Source: an uncultured Schwartzia sp.
Lineage (GTDB): Bacteria; Bacillota; Negativicutes; Selenomonadales; Selenomonadaceae
Length of the DNA: 10,464 nucleotides
Direction of reading: 5' to 3'
NCBI GenBank assembly: GCA_905372875.1
Contig: CAJPQU010000066.1
Span: 1 to 10,464 of the forward strand
Part shown: positions 1 through 7,015 of the stretch, in pieces
Layout of the letters: every line of letters starts with the position of its first letter
Numbering within the stretch: position 1 is the first letter of the stretch
The notes under the pieces: model-generated
The model's input: the letters and a program-made list of their open reading frames with translations, nothing else
Databases searched by the model: none
Told to the model about the DNA's origin: nothing
Position numbers and translations under genes: made by a program

Positions 1-2150
1 TCACGGGCAAGGCGGAAATCGCCGAAGGCCTGACGACATCGGCGGCCAGCAAGCGTGTTGAGAACATTACGTTCAATGAGACGACAGGACAAGGCGGCTA
101 TACCTATACGCCTGCTGTCGATCCCCCGCAGCCGCCGCAGCCGGGACAGGATGAACAGACGACGACGGCGTTCACGACGCCCATCACTGGCGATGCGGCT
201 GTTGATACGGATTATGTGACGGCGCATGTGCTCAAGGATGATAAGTACACGTTTACCAAGAATTCGAAAATCACGGCAGCTACGGGTATTCAAGCGGTGC
301 AGGATAAGCCGGTTACGGTGCAGGCCGCAGGAGCGGAGCTCAAGATCCAGGCGGCGGATTATGGTGTGGATGCCGGTACAAACAGCAAGGTTGCGATTAC
401 AGGAAAGCAGCTCACGATTGATGCGGGCAGCCGCAGCATACGCGCCGCAGCAAACTCTGACATTTCCGTTGGCGCAGGATTTGATCTCAAGGGGGCCATC
501 GAGAATAACGGCGGGCGCATCTCGCTCAACGATACGGGGCGGAAGAGCTCGTTGGTCGGTGATATCACGCAGACGGCGGGCAATTTCAGTCTTAGAATGC
601 AGGGGCTGGATTCCAAGCTCAACAGCAAGATTGTCGCGAGCGGCGGGGTGTTCGATCTCTCCATGGAAGGTGCAGGCGCAACCTTTACGGGCAGTATCCG
701 CGGCGCAGGAAGCGCCAGGGAAGCAGGCACGGGAGAGCGCAGGCTGACGCTGGAAAACCGTACAATTTGGAATGTCACGGCGCCGTCCAATCTCACCCGA
801 TTGAATGCAAAACAGGGCAGCATTATCAACTACCTCTTCAGCAATGACGAGGGCGTCAATGTTGAGAACTTCAAGGGCTCGGCGACCGTGCATTACGATG
901 GCACGGCCACTGCAGACGGCACGCTGACGCTTGCTCATACCGGAAAATTCCGCGTGAGGAATGTCGAAGGGATGGGAAATGCGCTTACCATTGCGACGGA
1001 TGCGTCTGCCGGCAGCGATGCGGCGGACGAAAAGGTAGCAACCTCATTAGCCAAGCAGTTCGAGTACATCGGCGACAGAAATAACATTCAAGACCGTAGG
1101 ATTCAAGGGCTTTCTTTGAGCGCGCTCATTGCTGACGGAATGATGTCGTCTGCCAAGCGGTACGCGATTCTCCTGGGTACAGATGGCACATCCGAGGGGG
1201 TCAAACCCTTTGTATCGAACGTTGAATACGGCGATTACGAAACCATGATCATGCAGAGCACCAAGGGGGCGATGACTTCCTCGGCCATGGTCTGGCGCAA
1301 CGAAATGAACGACCTCATGAAACGCATGGGCGACCTTCGCCTTTCGCCGGGCGACCTTGGGGGCTGGGTGCGGTTCTATAAGGGCCGAACCTCCAGCGAC
1401 AAGGACAAAGCGTCCTTCCGCATGAACTACACCACCATCCAGGCCGGTTACGACTGGAAAGCGGGGAAAGACTGGCGGGTCGGCATCGCCGGCAGCTACA
1501 TGAAAGGCAGCTCCAGCTACGCTACGGGGAGCGGCGACAACAAAGCCGGAAACTTCGCCGTGTACGGCACCTGGACAGGCAAGAGCGGCCAGTACGTCGA
1601 CCTCATCGCCAAAGTGGGCCGGGTGGCCAATGAATTCAGAGGAACCAACGCCTGGGGGAACGTCGAGGCCAGTGGAGACTATCACGCCTGGGGCGAATCC
1701 GTCTCCGCCGAATACGGGCGGCGCTTTAAGACGGACGGCAGCTTCTACTTTGAACCCCAGGTAGAATTCACCTTCGGTCGACTGAACGGCGTAGACTACG
1801 ACATGCAGTCCAACGGCTACGGAACGCTGAAGGTTCGTCAAAGTGGGATGAACAGCGCCATCGGGCGTTTAGGCGTTGCCTTCGGGCAGGAAATGGAGAA
1901 GGCCACCTGGTTCGTCAAGGCGTCCCTCTACCATGAATTTGCCGGTGACATGGACACGACATGGGAAGTCGCGGGCAATCCGACGAAGTACACCCAGCAG
2001 AAAGGCAAAGACACCTGGCTGGCCTTACAGCTGGGTGGGACGGTAAAGCTCAATGATCGGCTCAGCCTCTACGGTGATTTTGAGAAGACCTTCAGCGGCG
2101 ACATTAAGACCGACTGGCGCGTCGATGCCGGCCTGCGCTGGAGCTTCTGA
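1..2150 (+). CDS. Autotransporter (type Va secretion), 3' part: passenger end plus complete beta-barrel
   Basis: The reading frame is open from the left edge (first full codon at 3) to the TGA at 2148-2150, about 715 residues, so the true start and signal peptide lie outside the window. A GTG at 216 is in frame but has no ribosome site and sits inside the open frame, so I do not use it. The passenger part begins with a Pro/Gln-rich linker (123-149). It continues as Gly/Ala/Thr/Asn-rich short strands with repeated 'V-x-I/L-x-A' spacing, typical of a beta-helix. From about 1359 (GGWVRFYKGR) to the end is an autotransporter barrel (PF03797 type) of about 263 residues, with alternating aromatic/polar strands and a C-terminal W-S-F as expected for Bam recognition. 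The family role is export of its own passenger to the cell surface; the passenger function (adhesion or other) cannot be read. Codon use differs between passenger and barrel. Confidence 0.9.
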   Translation, partial: TGKAEIAEGLTTSAASKRVENITFNETTGQGGYTYTPAVDPPQPPQPGQDEQTTTAFTTPITGDAAVDTDYVTAHVLKDDKYTFTKNSKITAATGIQAVQDKPVTVQAAGAELKIQAADYGVDAGTNSKVAITGKQLTIDAGSRSIRAAANSDISVGAGFDLKGAIENNGGRISLNDTGRKSSLVGDITQTAGNFSLRMQGLDSKLNSKIVASGGVFDLSMEGAGATFTGSIRGAGSAREAGTGERRLTLENRTIWNVTAPSNLTRLNAKQGSIINYLFSNDEGVNVENFKGSATVHYDGTATADGTLTLAHTGKFRVRNVEGMGNALTIATDASAGSDAADEKVATSLAKQFEYIGDRNNIQDRRIQGLSLSALIADGMMSSAKRYAILLGTDGTSEGVKPFVSNVEYGDYETMIMQSTKGAMTSSAMVWRNEMNDLMKRMGDLRLSPGDLGGWVRFYKGRTSSDKDKASFRMNYTTIQAGYDWKAGKDWRVGIAGSYMKGSSSYATGSGDNKAGNFAVYGTWTGKSGQYVDLIAKVGRVANEFRGTNAWGNVEASGDYHAWGESVSAEYGRRFKTDGSFYFEPQVEFTFGRLNGVDYDMQSNGYGTLKVRQSGMNSAIGRLGVAFGQEMEKATWFVKASLYHEFAGDMDTTWEVAGNPTKYTQQKGKDTWLALQLGGTVKLNDRLSLYGDFEKTFSGDIKTDWRVDAGLRWSF

Positions 2151-2267
2151 TCTCTTCGCCGGGGGAAACGGCAGCATGGCGATCAATGGTTTTCGGCTGT
2201 TTGGCTTTCCCTTTTGCGTTCGTTGGCGGTTGGAAAGTTACTATGGCTTTGGGGGCGTGAGATAACG
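2151..2267 (+). other. Spacer between autotransporter and TonB receptor genes
   Basis: 117 bases with no convincing terminator, riboswitch or promoter. The only hairpin seen is a 4-bp GCCG/CGGC (2158-2161 with 2169-2172) without a T run. A weak TACTAT (2239-2244) has no matching -35. Read-through from the autotransporter into the receptor gene is therefore possible but unproven. Confidence 0.4.
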
Positions 2268-4733
2268 ATGGAAATATGGCGAAAGGGCAGGGGAATAGAG
2301 CTGATAGCGGCGGTGATCGGCTTTCTGGCGGCGGCGCTGTGGTGCCACCCGGCCTTAGCGGCGGAAAATGGCGACGACGCTGGGTTGGACACTTACGATA
2401 TCGGCGAGATTACCGTTGAGGCCAAGCGCCCCGACTGGGAGGAGAAGCTTTCGCCGGGGACGGTGACGGTCATCCGCCCGGAAGAATTTAAGGGCGAGCA
2501 AAAGACACTGCCGGATTTCTTGCAGATGGTGCCGGGGGTCCATGTACGCGAGGTCCAAGGGAAAGGGCAGTATACGACGGTAACGGTGCGCGGGTCGACA
2601 GCGGCACAGGTCGGTGTCTTCGTTGACGGCGTTCTGACGAACCTGGGCGGTGACGCGGCCGTCGATATCTCGGCGATCCCGGTCAGCAACGTCGAACGCA
2701 TCGAGGTCTACCGCGGCTATATTCCAGCGCGCTTTGCGGGGACGTTCATCGGCGGCGTCATCAATGTGGTGACGAAAAAGCCGAAAAAAGCGCACGGTTC
2801 GGCGGAGATTGGGCCCGGTTCCTTTGGCTCTATGAAAGCGTCCGTTGAAGTTACGGCCCCGCTGGGCGCGGGCAGCCTGCTCTTTGGCTACAACCGTGAA
2901 TCGCGCGATGGTGACTTTCCCTATCGCAGCTACGCGGCGGAGCAGTTTTATACGAACACGGGAACCGGTCGGGATATTGTAGAGGCACGGAAGGATCTGC
3001 AAACCTTGTTAGCGATGACGCCGGCGGAACGTGCCGCCTACAACGCGACGCATCCGTTTCCTAACGATTGGCAGAGCAGTGTGGACGGCATACTACAGTG
3101 GCTGGGCGACTACACAAGGGAATGCTATGCCGCTGATGATCCCCGCCGCTGGCGCAAATACAACGACTACCGGAACAGCGATGTCCTCATGAAGTGGCAG
3201 AACGACGACTGGATGATCAAGGGGACGTATAAGACGGTCGACCGCCATCTTCCAGACAGCCTATGGGTCGATTATCGGAGCTATTTTGATATGATCACAC
3301 CAGGCCATGAAGTGGACGTGTTTGATCTTTATAAATACGACAAACGTCATCAGACAATCAAGGCTACGGAGCTGCTCGTACAAAAGCGGTATCGGAACGA
3401 GAAGCTGGAATGGGGCTGGATGGTCGATTACCTGAGCCAGAGCAAGGACTACCGCGCCGAAAATATTCATGACGGCCTGCGATTTATGATTAAGATTCCC
3501 ATGCGGGAGTGGAGCCGCTACCGCTCTCATAAGTATAACGTGCAGTTAGACGGTACGTATCAGCTGGGCAGCCGCAATATGCTTGATTTTCAGATGAACT
3601 ACTCCCACGAGCGGATGAGTATTGACGGCGACGGCCTTGATGAGGTCATCGACGACGTGCAGGCCGGGATTGGGAATCTCTGGGCCCAGATGCGCAATCA
3701 ATTCGATCAAAACATCTTTAACGCGCAGCTTCAGGATACGATCACGCTGGATCCTAAAGGCACGTGGCAGATGACGCCGAGCCTTCGTTTTAACCGTTCC
3801 CAGATTATCGGCTACAGCAAGTTCGGCCGTTTCAATCCTCTCAAAACCTATCGCTGGGTTACCCCAGAAGATGCGCAGGTAGACCAGAAAGTCACCTGGC
3901 AGTTAGCGCTGAAAAAACATTTTAACGATCACTTTACGATGCGTATGACGGGCGGCACCTATTTCCGCCTGCTCAATATGTACGAGATCGCGGGCGACGG
4001 TGCGGGCATCATGCCGGCTCCCATTGATTACAAAGGAAGCGGCGCGAAATTCCCCCAGCCGGAATACGGTAAGCAATTTGATTGCAGTGCTATCTGGGAC
4101 GGCAAGTTCTTAGGCTCGGACAACCGGACGACGCTCACCTATTTCTGGCGCGATACACAGCGGATGCTGTATCTCTACCGGGCGGGTCTTAATTACAGCT
4201 CCTACTTCAATGATATGCGCGGTAAGGCGCATGGCATTGAGCTGCAGACGAATTTTCACTGGAAAAAATTTGACCTTGATATTGAAGGAACACATCTTAA
4301 CATTCAGGCGCAGCGCCGGGATTCGTCCCCCGGGGTCCATTATGATTGGTTTGAAGTACGTCCGACCTACCAGCCGGAATGGGAAGGCAATATCCGCCTG
4401 ACGTATCGTCCGACAGAAAAGTGGCTCTTTTTCGGCGAGATGCATTATGTATCCCAATACTACACGCATTACGCTATTCCACAAACGAACAATCTCATCG
4501 AAAAAGAACTTGCCGGCAGACCGAGAGCCGCGCTGAGAACGGTAAATGTGGGGCTTAAATGGTCGCCGCGTAAGAATATGACGTTCTCGCTCGGCTGCAA
4601 CGACGTATTTGATGAAGCCGTGAAGCTGAAAGTACACAGCGTGCAGCGCTATTTGAGCGATCCGAGCTGGGTGAATATCGAGTACCCGCTCCAGGGACGC
4701 AGCTATTATATGACCTTTCGTTATGAATTTTGA
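2268..4733 (+). CDS. TonB-dependent outer-membrane receptor
   Basis: 821 residues. The ATG at 2268 is chosen because it opens a clear signal peptide (basic start, hydrophobic core at residues 10-25, probable cleavage after A-L-A near 31). The frame extends to a TTG at 2214, but that would bury the signal peptide. A G-rich stretch (2251-2255) lies 12 bases upstream of the ATG, a rather distant ribosome site. Residues 44-51 resemble a TonB box (D-I-G-E-I-T-V-E). Residues 60-170 are the plug, with 'LPDFLQMVPGV', 'VTVRGS', 'VFVDGV' and 'ERIEVYRG'. The rest is the 22-strand-type barrel ending in aromatic residues and a terminal Phe. By family it imports a scarce ligand (metal chelate, cobalamin, haem or glycan) using TonB-ExbBD energy. 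The substrate cannot be told: no riboswitch or transporter genes sit beside it. A helix-like insertion of about 75 residues (222-297) lies in the first barrel loops. Confidence 0.93.
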   Translation: MEIWRKGRGIELIAAVIGFLAAALWCHPALAAENGDDAGLDTYDIGEITVEAKRPDWEEKLSPGTVTVIRPEEFKGEQKTLPDFLQMVPGVHVREVQGKGQYTTVTVRGSTAAQVGVFVDGVLTNLGGDAAVDISAIPVSNVERIEVYRGYIPARFAGTFIGGVINVVTKKPKKAHGSAEIGPGSFGSMKASVEVTAPLGAGSLLFGYNRESRDGDFPYRSYAAEQFYTNTGTGRDIVEARKDLQTLLAMTPAERAAYNATHPFPNDWQSSVDGILQWLGDYTRECYAADDPRRWRKYNDYRNSDVLMKWQNDDWMIKGTYKTVDRHLPDSLWVDYRSYFDMITPGHEVDVFDLYKYDKRHQTIKATELLVQKRYRNEKLEWGWMVDYLSQSKDYRAENIHDGLRFMIKIPMREWSRYRSHKYNVQLDGTYQLGSRNMLDFQMNYSHERMSIDGDGLDEVIDDVQAGIGNLWAQMRNQFDQNIFNAQLQDTITLDPKGTWQMTPSLRFNRSQIIGYSKFGRFNPLKTYRWVTPEDAQVDQKVTWQLALKKHFNDHFTMRMTGGTYFRLLNMYEIAGDGAGIMPAPIDYKGSGAKFPQPEYGKQFDCSAIWDGKFLGSDNRTTLTYFWRDTQRMLYLYRAGLNYSSYFNDMRGKAHGIELQTNFHWKKFDLDIEGTHLNIQAQRRDSSPGVHYDWFEVRPTYQPEWEGNIRLTYRPTEKWLFFGEMHYVSQYYTHYAIPQTNNLIEKELAGRPRAALRTVNVGLKWSPRKNMTFSLGCNDVFDEAVKLKVHSVQRYLSDPSWVNIEYPLQGRSYYMTFRYEF

Positions 4734-4784
4734 AGCAAGGAATGCCGGAACGATGAGAGAAATATTTTGCCGGAAAGAAACGTT

Positions 4785-4818
4785 ACCGGCCATTCTGTAA
4801 AGCAGAGCGGTCTTTTTT
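4785..4818 (+). terminator. Probable Rho-independent terminator of the TonB receptor gene
   Basis: ACCG (4785-4788) pairs with CGGT (4808-4811), and TCTG (4794-4797) pairs with CAGA (4803-4806). The two stems are separated by an asymmetric bulge (5 bases against 1). A C and six T residues (4812-4818) follow directly. The split stem makes it weaker than the other terminators in the window. Confidence 0.45.
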
Positions 4819-4956
4819 CCGTTTGGTAGGTATCTATCAGGAATTGGAAAGCAAAGCGATGACAAAGAAACGTGAAGCCATGGCGAGGCAGGGAAAATGG
4901 CGGGGTTAAGATTTGGAGCGAAAACGATACGGAACAAAAGAAAGGTTGATGTGATT

Positions 4957-5385
4957 ATGAAACGAATCTTGCTGGCAGCCATTACGGTCATGGCGTTTCT
5001 CGGCACTTTTGCCGGTACACCGAACACGGCCGGCGCGGCGGAGGCCACGGTGGGCTACGTGAATATGGATGCGGTCTTTGAGGCTTGCCCCGGCACGAAT
5101 GAAGCGGCGGTGGAGCTGCGCCAGCTTCAAGCCACTTTACAAAAGCAGTTTGAAGAAGAATCTCCCCCATTAGATGACGCGGCCAAGGCGAAATTAGAGC
5201 AGGAACTCAACGCTAAACTGGCCAAGCGGCAGCAGGAATTGATGGATCCCATTCAAAAGCGTATCAGCCGGGCGATCAGCCAGGTGGCGCAAGAAAAGGG
5301 AATCCCGCAGATCGTCAAAGCGGAGGTCATCCTCTACGGCGGGAAAGATTTGACAAAAGATGTCATCACTGCGGTGAGGGCGTAA
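4957..5385 (+). CDS. OmpH/Skp-like periplasmic protein
   Basis: 142 residues from the ATG at 4957; an AAAGG (4942-4946) lies about 10 bases upstream. An in-frame ATG at 4897 would add 20 charged residues before the signal peptide and is rejected. Residues 1-28 are a signal peptide (K-R then a hydrophobic run, Ala-rich cleavage zone near 27-29). 'VGYVNMDAVFEACPG' (32-46) is the usual start of the OmpH/Skp fold. Residues 50-115 are an Ala/Gln/Glu/Lys-rich helical region likely to form a coiled coil. The end (ILYGGKDLTKDVI) matches the conserved OmpH family tail. Skp is a periplasmic chaperone for outer-membrane proteins, normally about 160 residues, so this one has short helical arms. Family membership is well supported. 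A holdase function for the neighbouring barrel proteins is inference from context. It is not adjacent to bamA or lpxD within this window. Confidence 0.82.
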   Translation: MKRILLAAITVMAFLGTFAGTPNTAGAAEATVGYVNMDAVFEACPGTNEAAVELRQLQATLQKQFEEESPPLDDAAKAKLEQELNAKLAKRQQELMDPIQKRISRAISQVAQEKGIPQIVKAEVILYGGKDLTKDVITAVRA

Positions 5386-5408
5386 AATTGATATCGTTTA
5401 TAGGTCAG

Positions 5409-5470
5409 AAAAACAGCAGAAAACCACCGCTGGACGCGTATGTGCCGGCGGTGGTTTTCTGCTGTTTTTT
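5409..5470 (+). terminator. Very strong Rho-independent terminator, probably bidirectional
   Basis: Bases 5409-5430 and 5448-5469 form a perfect 22-bp stem around a 17-base loop, with the right arm running into TTTTTT (5465-5470). The left arm starts with a run of five A, so the bottom of the stem is A:T. On the opposite strand the same structure also ends in a T run. It begins 24 bases after the OmpH-like stop codon and insulates it from the receiver operon. Confidence 0.93.
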
Positions 5471-5567
5471 CTCCACGGGAGGAAAAGGGGATCACGTGCG
5501 TTTCGTATGATGGAGAAAACACTTTTTGGGGGAAGGAGCCGTGGGATATGGATTTTCTGGGGAAATA

Positions 5568-5576
5568 TGCTATACT
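5568..5576 (+). promoter_or_regulatory. Extended -10 promoter of the receiver/CheX operon
   Basis: TGC followed by TATACT (5571-5576) is an extended -10 element. No good -35 hexamer lies 16-18 bases upstream, which is normal for this promoter class. Transcription would start near 5583, leaving a leader of about 35 bases that contains the GGAGGGG ribosome site at 5605-5611. Confidence 0.6.
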
Positions 5577-5617
5577 GTTATATCAGCAGGAACATTCATC
5601 GTTGGGAGGGGTTGTTT

Positions 5618-6001
5618 GTGGAGAAAAAATTGAAGATACTGATTACGGATGATTCCACACTCCTGCGCAAGAAGCTGCGGCTGGAGCTGGAACGTTTGGA
5701 CTGCGAGGTCATTGAAGCTGCGAATGGCAAGGAAGCCGTGATGCTGGATCTGCAGGAAAAGCCCGACGGGATGTTTCTGGATATCGTCATGCCCGAAGTG
5801 GGCGGGATTGAGGCGCTGCAAGTCATTCGGGAGGTAAATCCCGATATGCCGGTGGTGATGCTTTCCTCGGCGGGGACGCCCCAGAAATTGGTGGAGACTT
5901 TGAAATTAGGGGCGCTGGATTTCATTCAAAAGCCCTACACCAGCGAGCAGATCAAAAAAGCTGTGGAGGCCATTCGGCAGAAGGCGGCATCTGATGCGTG
6001 A
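5618..6001 (+). CDS. Single-domain CheY-like response regulator
   Basis: 127 residues. The GTG at 5618 is chosen because GGAGGGG (5605-5611) is spaced 6 bases before it and the receiver fold starts there. The frame opens upstream to 5507, but those codons contain the promoter. It is a complete receiver domain with no output domain. The acidic pair is D11/D12, the phospho-acceptor is D55 in FLDIVMP, the switch hydroxyl is S83 in MLSSAG, F102 takes the aromatic position, and the conserved lysine is K105 followed by P106. All residues needed for phosphorylation are present. As a stand-alone receiver it must act by binding a partner. The next gene starts inside its last codons (ATG at 5994, stop ends at 6001), so the two are translationally coupled and the CheX-type product is the obvious partner or phosphatase. 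No histidine kinase is in the window, so the phospho-donor is unknown. Confidence 0.92.
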   Translation: MEKKLKILITDDSTLLRKKLRLELERLDCEVIEAANGKEAVMLDLQEKPDGMFLDIVMPEVGGIEALQVIREVNPDMPVVMLSSAGTPQKLVETLKLGALDFIQKPYTSEQIKKAVEAIRQKAASDA

Positions 6002-6851
6002 TTTTTATTTTGCCCAGCATCTTTTAAATACCGGCGAGATAACGCCTGGGGAGCTGCCGTCACTTTTGGCCGACAGCACAGCGGTGGAGCCGGAGTTGGC
6101 CATTCTGGCGATGCAGGACGGACTTCTTACCGGGGCGCAGGTGGCGGAGCTGGCGGATTCGGGAGCGGACTTTGCCGATGCGGCTCAGGAAAAGAAGATG
6201 TTGACGGCAGGGCAGATTGCGACGCTGAAAAAAAGCGTACCGGAGGAGAGCGCCCGCTTCGCCGAGGCCCTTTTTCGCCAGGGACGATACGATTATCGGC
6301 GGCTGGGCGAGCTGCTGTCGGCAGGACGGGCGGCGGCCGATCCCGTGCGGGAGGCCGTGGTGCGGATGGGGGCTGATTTGCTGCCGGGCGAGGTGGAGCG
6401 TTACAGCGATTTTGTGGCCATTTTCCTGCGCTCTGTCATCCGCTTCATGGATACGCCGGCGGTGATCTCCAATAAAGCGCCGAATCCGAGCGGCGATGCA
6501 CGTACATACGCCGTGTCCCAGCGGCTTACGGGGGATCTTGTATTGGTGACGGGGCTTTTGGCGAAAGAGGATATGTTCGTGGAGATGGCGAAACGCTATA
6601 GCCACGAGGAAATTCATACCGTCGATGAGATGGCAATCGACAGTTTAGGGGAATTTCTCAATGTGGTGAACGGTCTTTTCATCGTGGATATGGCTCGGCA
6701 GGATCTGGAGATTGACCTTGGGCTGCCGAGGGTGGAGGAAAACGTCCTTCCCACCGGTAACCGCCAGATCGCCCTGGATATTTACACCGCTTTCGGCAAT
6801 TTCGCTTTGGTTATCGCGGCGGATGAGTTTGTTTTCAAAGGCCGGGAGTGA
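5994..6851 (+). CDS. CheX-type phosphatase domain protein with repeat-containing N-terminal region
   Basis: 285 residues, starting 8 bases inside the preceding receiver gene. Residues about 134-285 look like a CheX/CheC-family domain. The helix 'IDSLGEFLNVVNGLF' carries the E-x-x-N pair (E220, N223) used by CheX/CheC/FliY phosphatases to dephosphorylate CheY-P; the following strands (DLEIDLGLP, ALVIAADEFVF) fit the fold. The usual free-standing CheX is about 150-160 residues, so about 130 residues are extra at the N terminus. That region has degenerate repeats of about 25-29 residues beginning near 7, 36, 61 and 90, with the pattern A-x2-L/A-x3-G-x-L/I-T-x2-Q/E-L/V-x2-L. No signal peptide or membrane segment is seen. 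The likely role is to set the lifetime of the phosphorylated upstream receiver. Whether the pair serves motility or another output cannot be told here. The role of the N-terminal repeats is unknown. Confidence 0.8.
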   Translation: MRDFYFAQHLLNTGEITPGELPSLLADSTAVEPELAILAMQDGLLTGAQVAELADSGADFADAAQEKKMLTAGQIATLKKSVPEESARFAEALFRQGRYDYRRLGELLSAGRAAADPVREAVVRMGADLLPGEVERYSDFVAIFLRSVIRFMDTPAVISNKAPNPSGDARTYAVSQRLTGDLVLVTGLLAKEDMFVEMAKRYSHEEIHTVDEMAIDSLGEFLNVVNGLFIVDMARQDLEIDLGLPRVEENVLPTGNRQIALDIYTAFGNFALVIAADEFVFKGRE

Positions 6852-6877
6852 AGACGGTTTTCGTTTAACCCCATGCG

Positions 6878-6916
6878 CAGGAAAGCCGACAGCAGAGCTG
6901 TCGGCTTTCCTGTTTT
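6878..6916 (+). terminator. Rho-independent terminator of the receiver/CheX operon
   Basis: Bases 6878-6892 pair perfectly with 6898-6912 (15 bp, containing GCCGAC/GTCGGC) around a 5-base loop, followed by TTTT (6913-6916). It lies 26 bases after the CheX gene stop. Confidence 0.9.
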
Positions 6917-6978
6917 CGAGAGGTTGGTCAATTTTCCCGAGGCTGATGGAGCGCGTGACTATACATTCGGTGCAGTGC

Positions 6979-7011
6979 GGGATGAAGTTATGGTGGGCAC
7001 AGCTTCATCCC
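6979..7011 (-). terminator. Hairpin just past the yigZ-like stop; possible terminator of the minus-strand operon
   Basis: GGGATGAAG (6979-6987) pairs with CTTCATCCC (7003-7011), extendable by a T:G and a T:A pair, with an 11-base loop. It sits 4 bases past the stop of the minus-strand gene. No T run follows on that strand, so it may be a 3'-end stabilising or Rho-associated structure rather than a classical terminator. Confidence 0.4.
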
Positions 7012-7015
7012 TCGT

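Noticed and set aside
216..218. GTG at 216 as start of the autotransporter
   Set aside because: The frame is open upstream to the window edge, there is no signal peptide after it, and a Pro-rich linker in the same frame lies before it.
1047..1841. Long minus-strand open frame (264 codons) inside the autotransporter
   Set aside because: It lies opposite the conserved barrel. Its composition (His, Val and Ala rich, no domain) is what a GC-rich antisense frame gives, and there is no ribosome site.
2158..2172. Small GCCG/CGGC hairpin after the autotransporter as a terminator
   Set aside because: It has only 4 pairs and no T run.
2151..2267. Cobalamin or other riboswitch before the TonB receptor gene
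   Set aside because: The spacer is too short for a cobalamin riboswitch and no conserved box or nested stems are seen.
4769..4790. GCCGG/CCGGC hairpin after the TonB gene
   Set aside because: A 5-bp stem with a 12-base loop and no T run; the overlapping structure at 4785-4818 with a T run is the better terminator.
4110..5048. Minus-strand open frame of 312 codons across the TonB gene end, the spacer and the OmpH-like gene start
   Set aside because: It overlaps two well-supported genes and their spacer, has no recognisable motif and no ribosome site.
5471..5617. Small open frames or a small RNA gene between the OmpH-like gene terminator and the receiver gene
   Set aside because: No ribosome-site-supported short frame other than the receiver start, and the only promoter points to the receiver operon.
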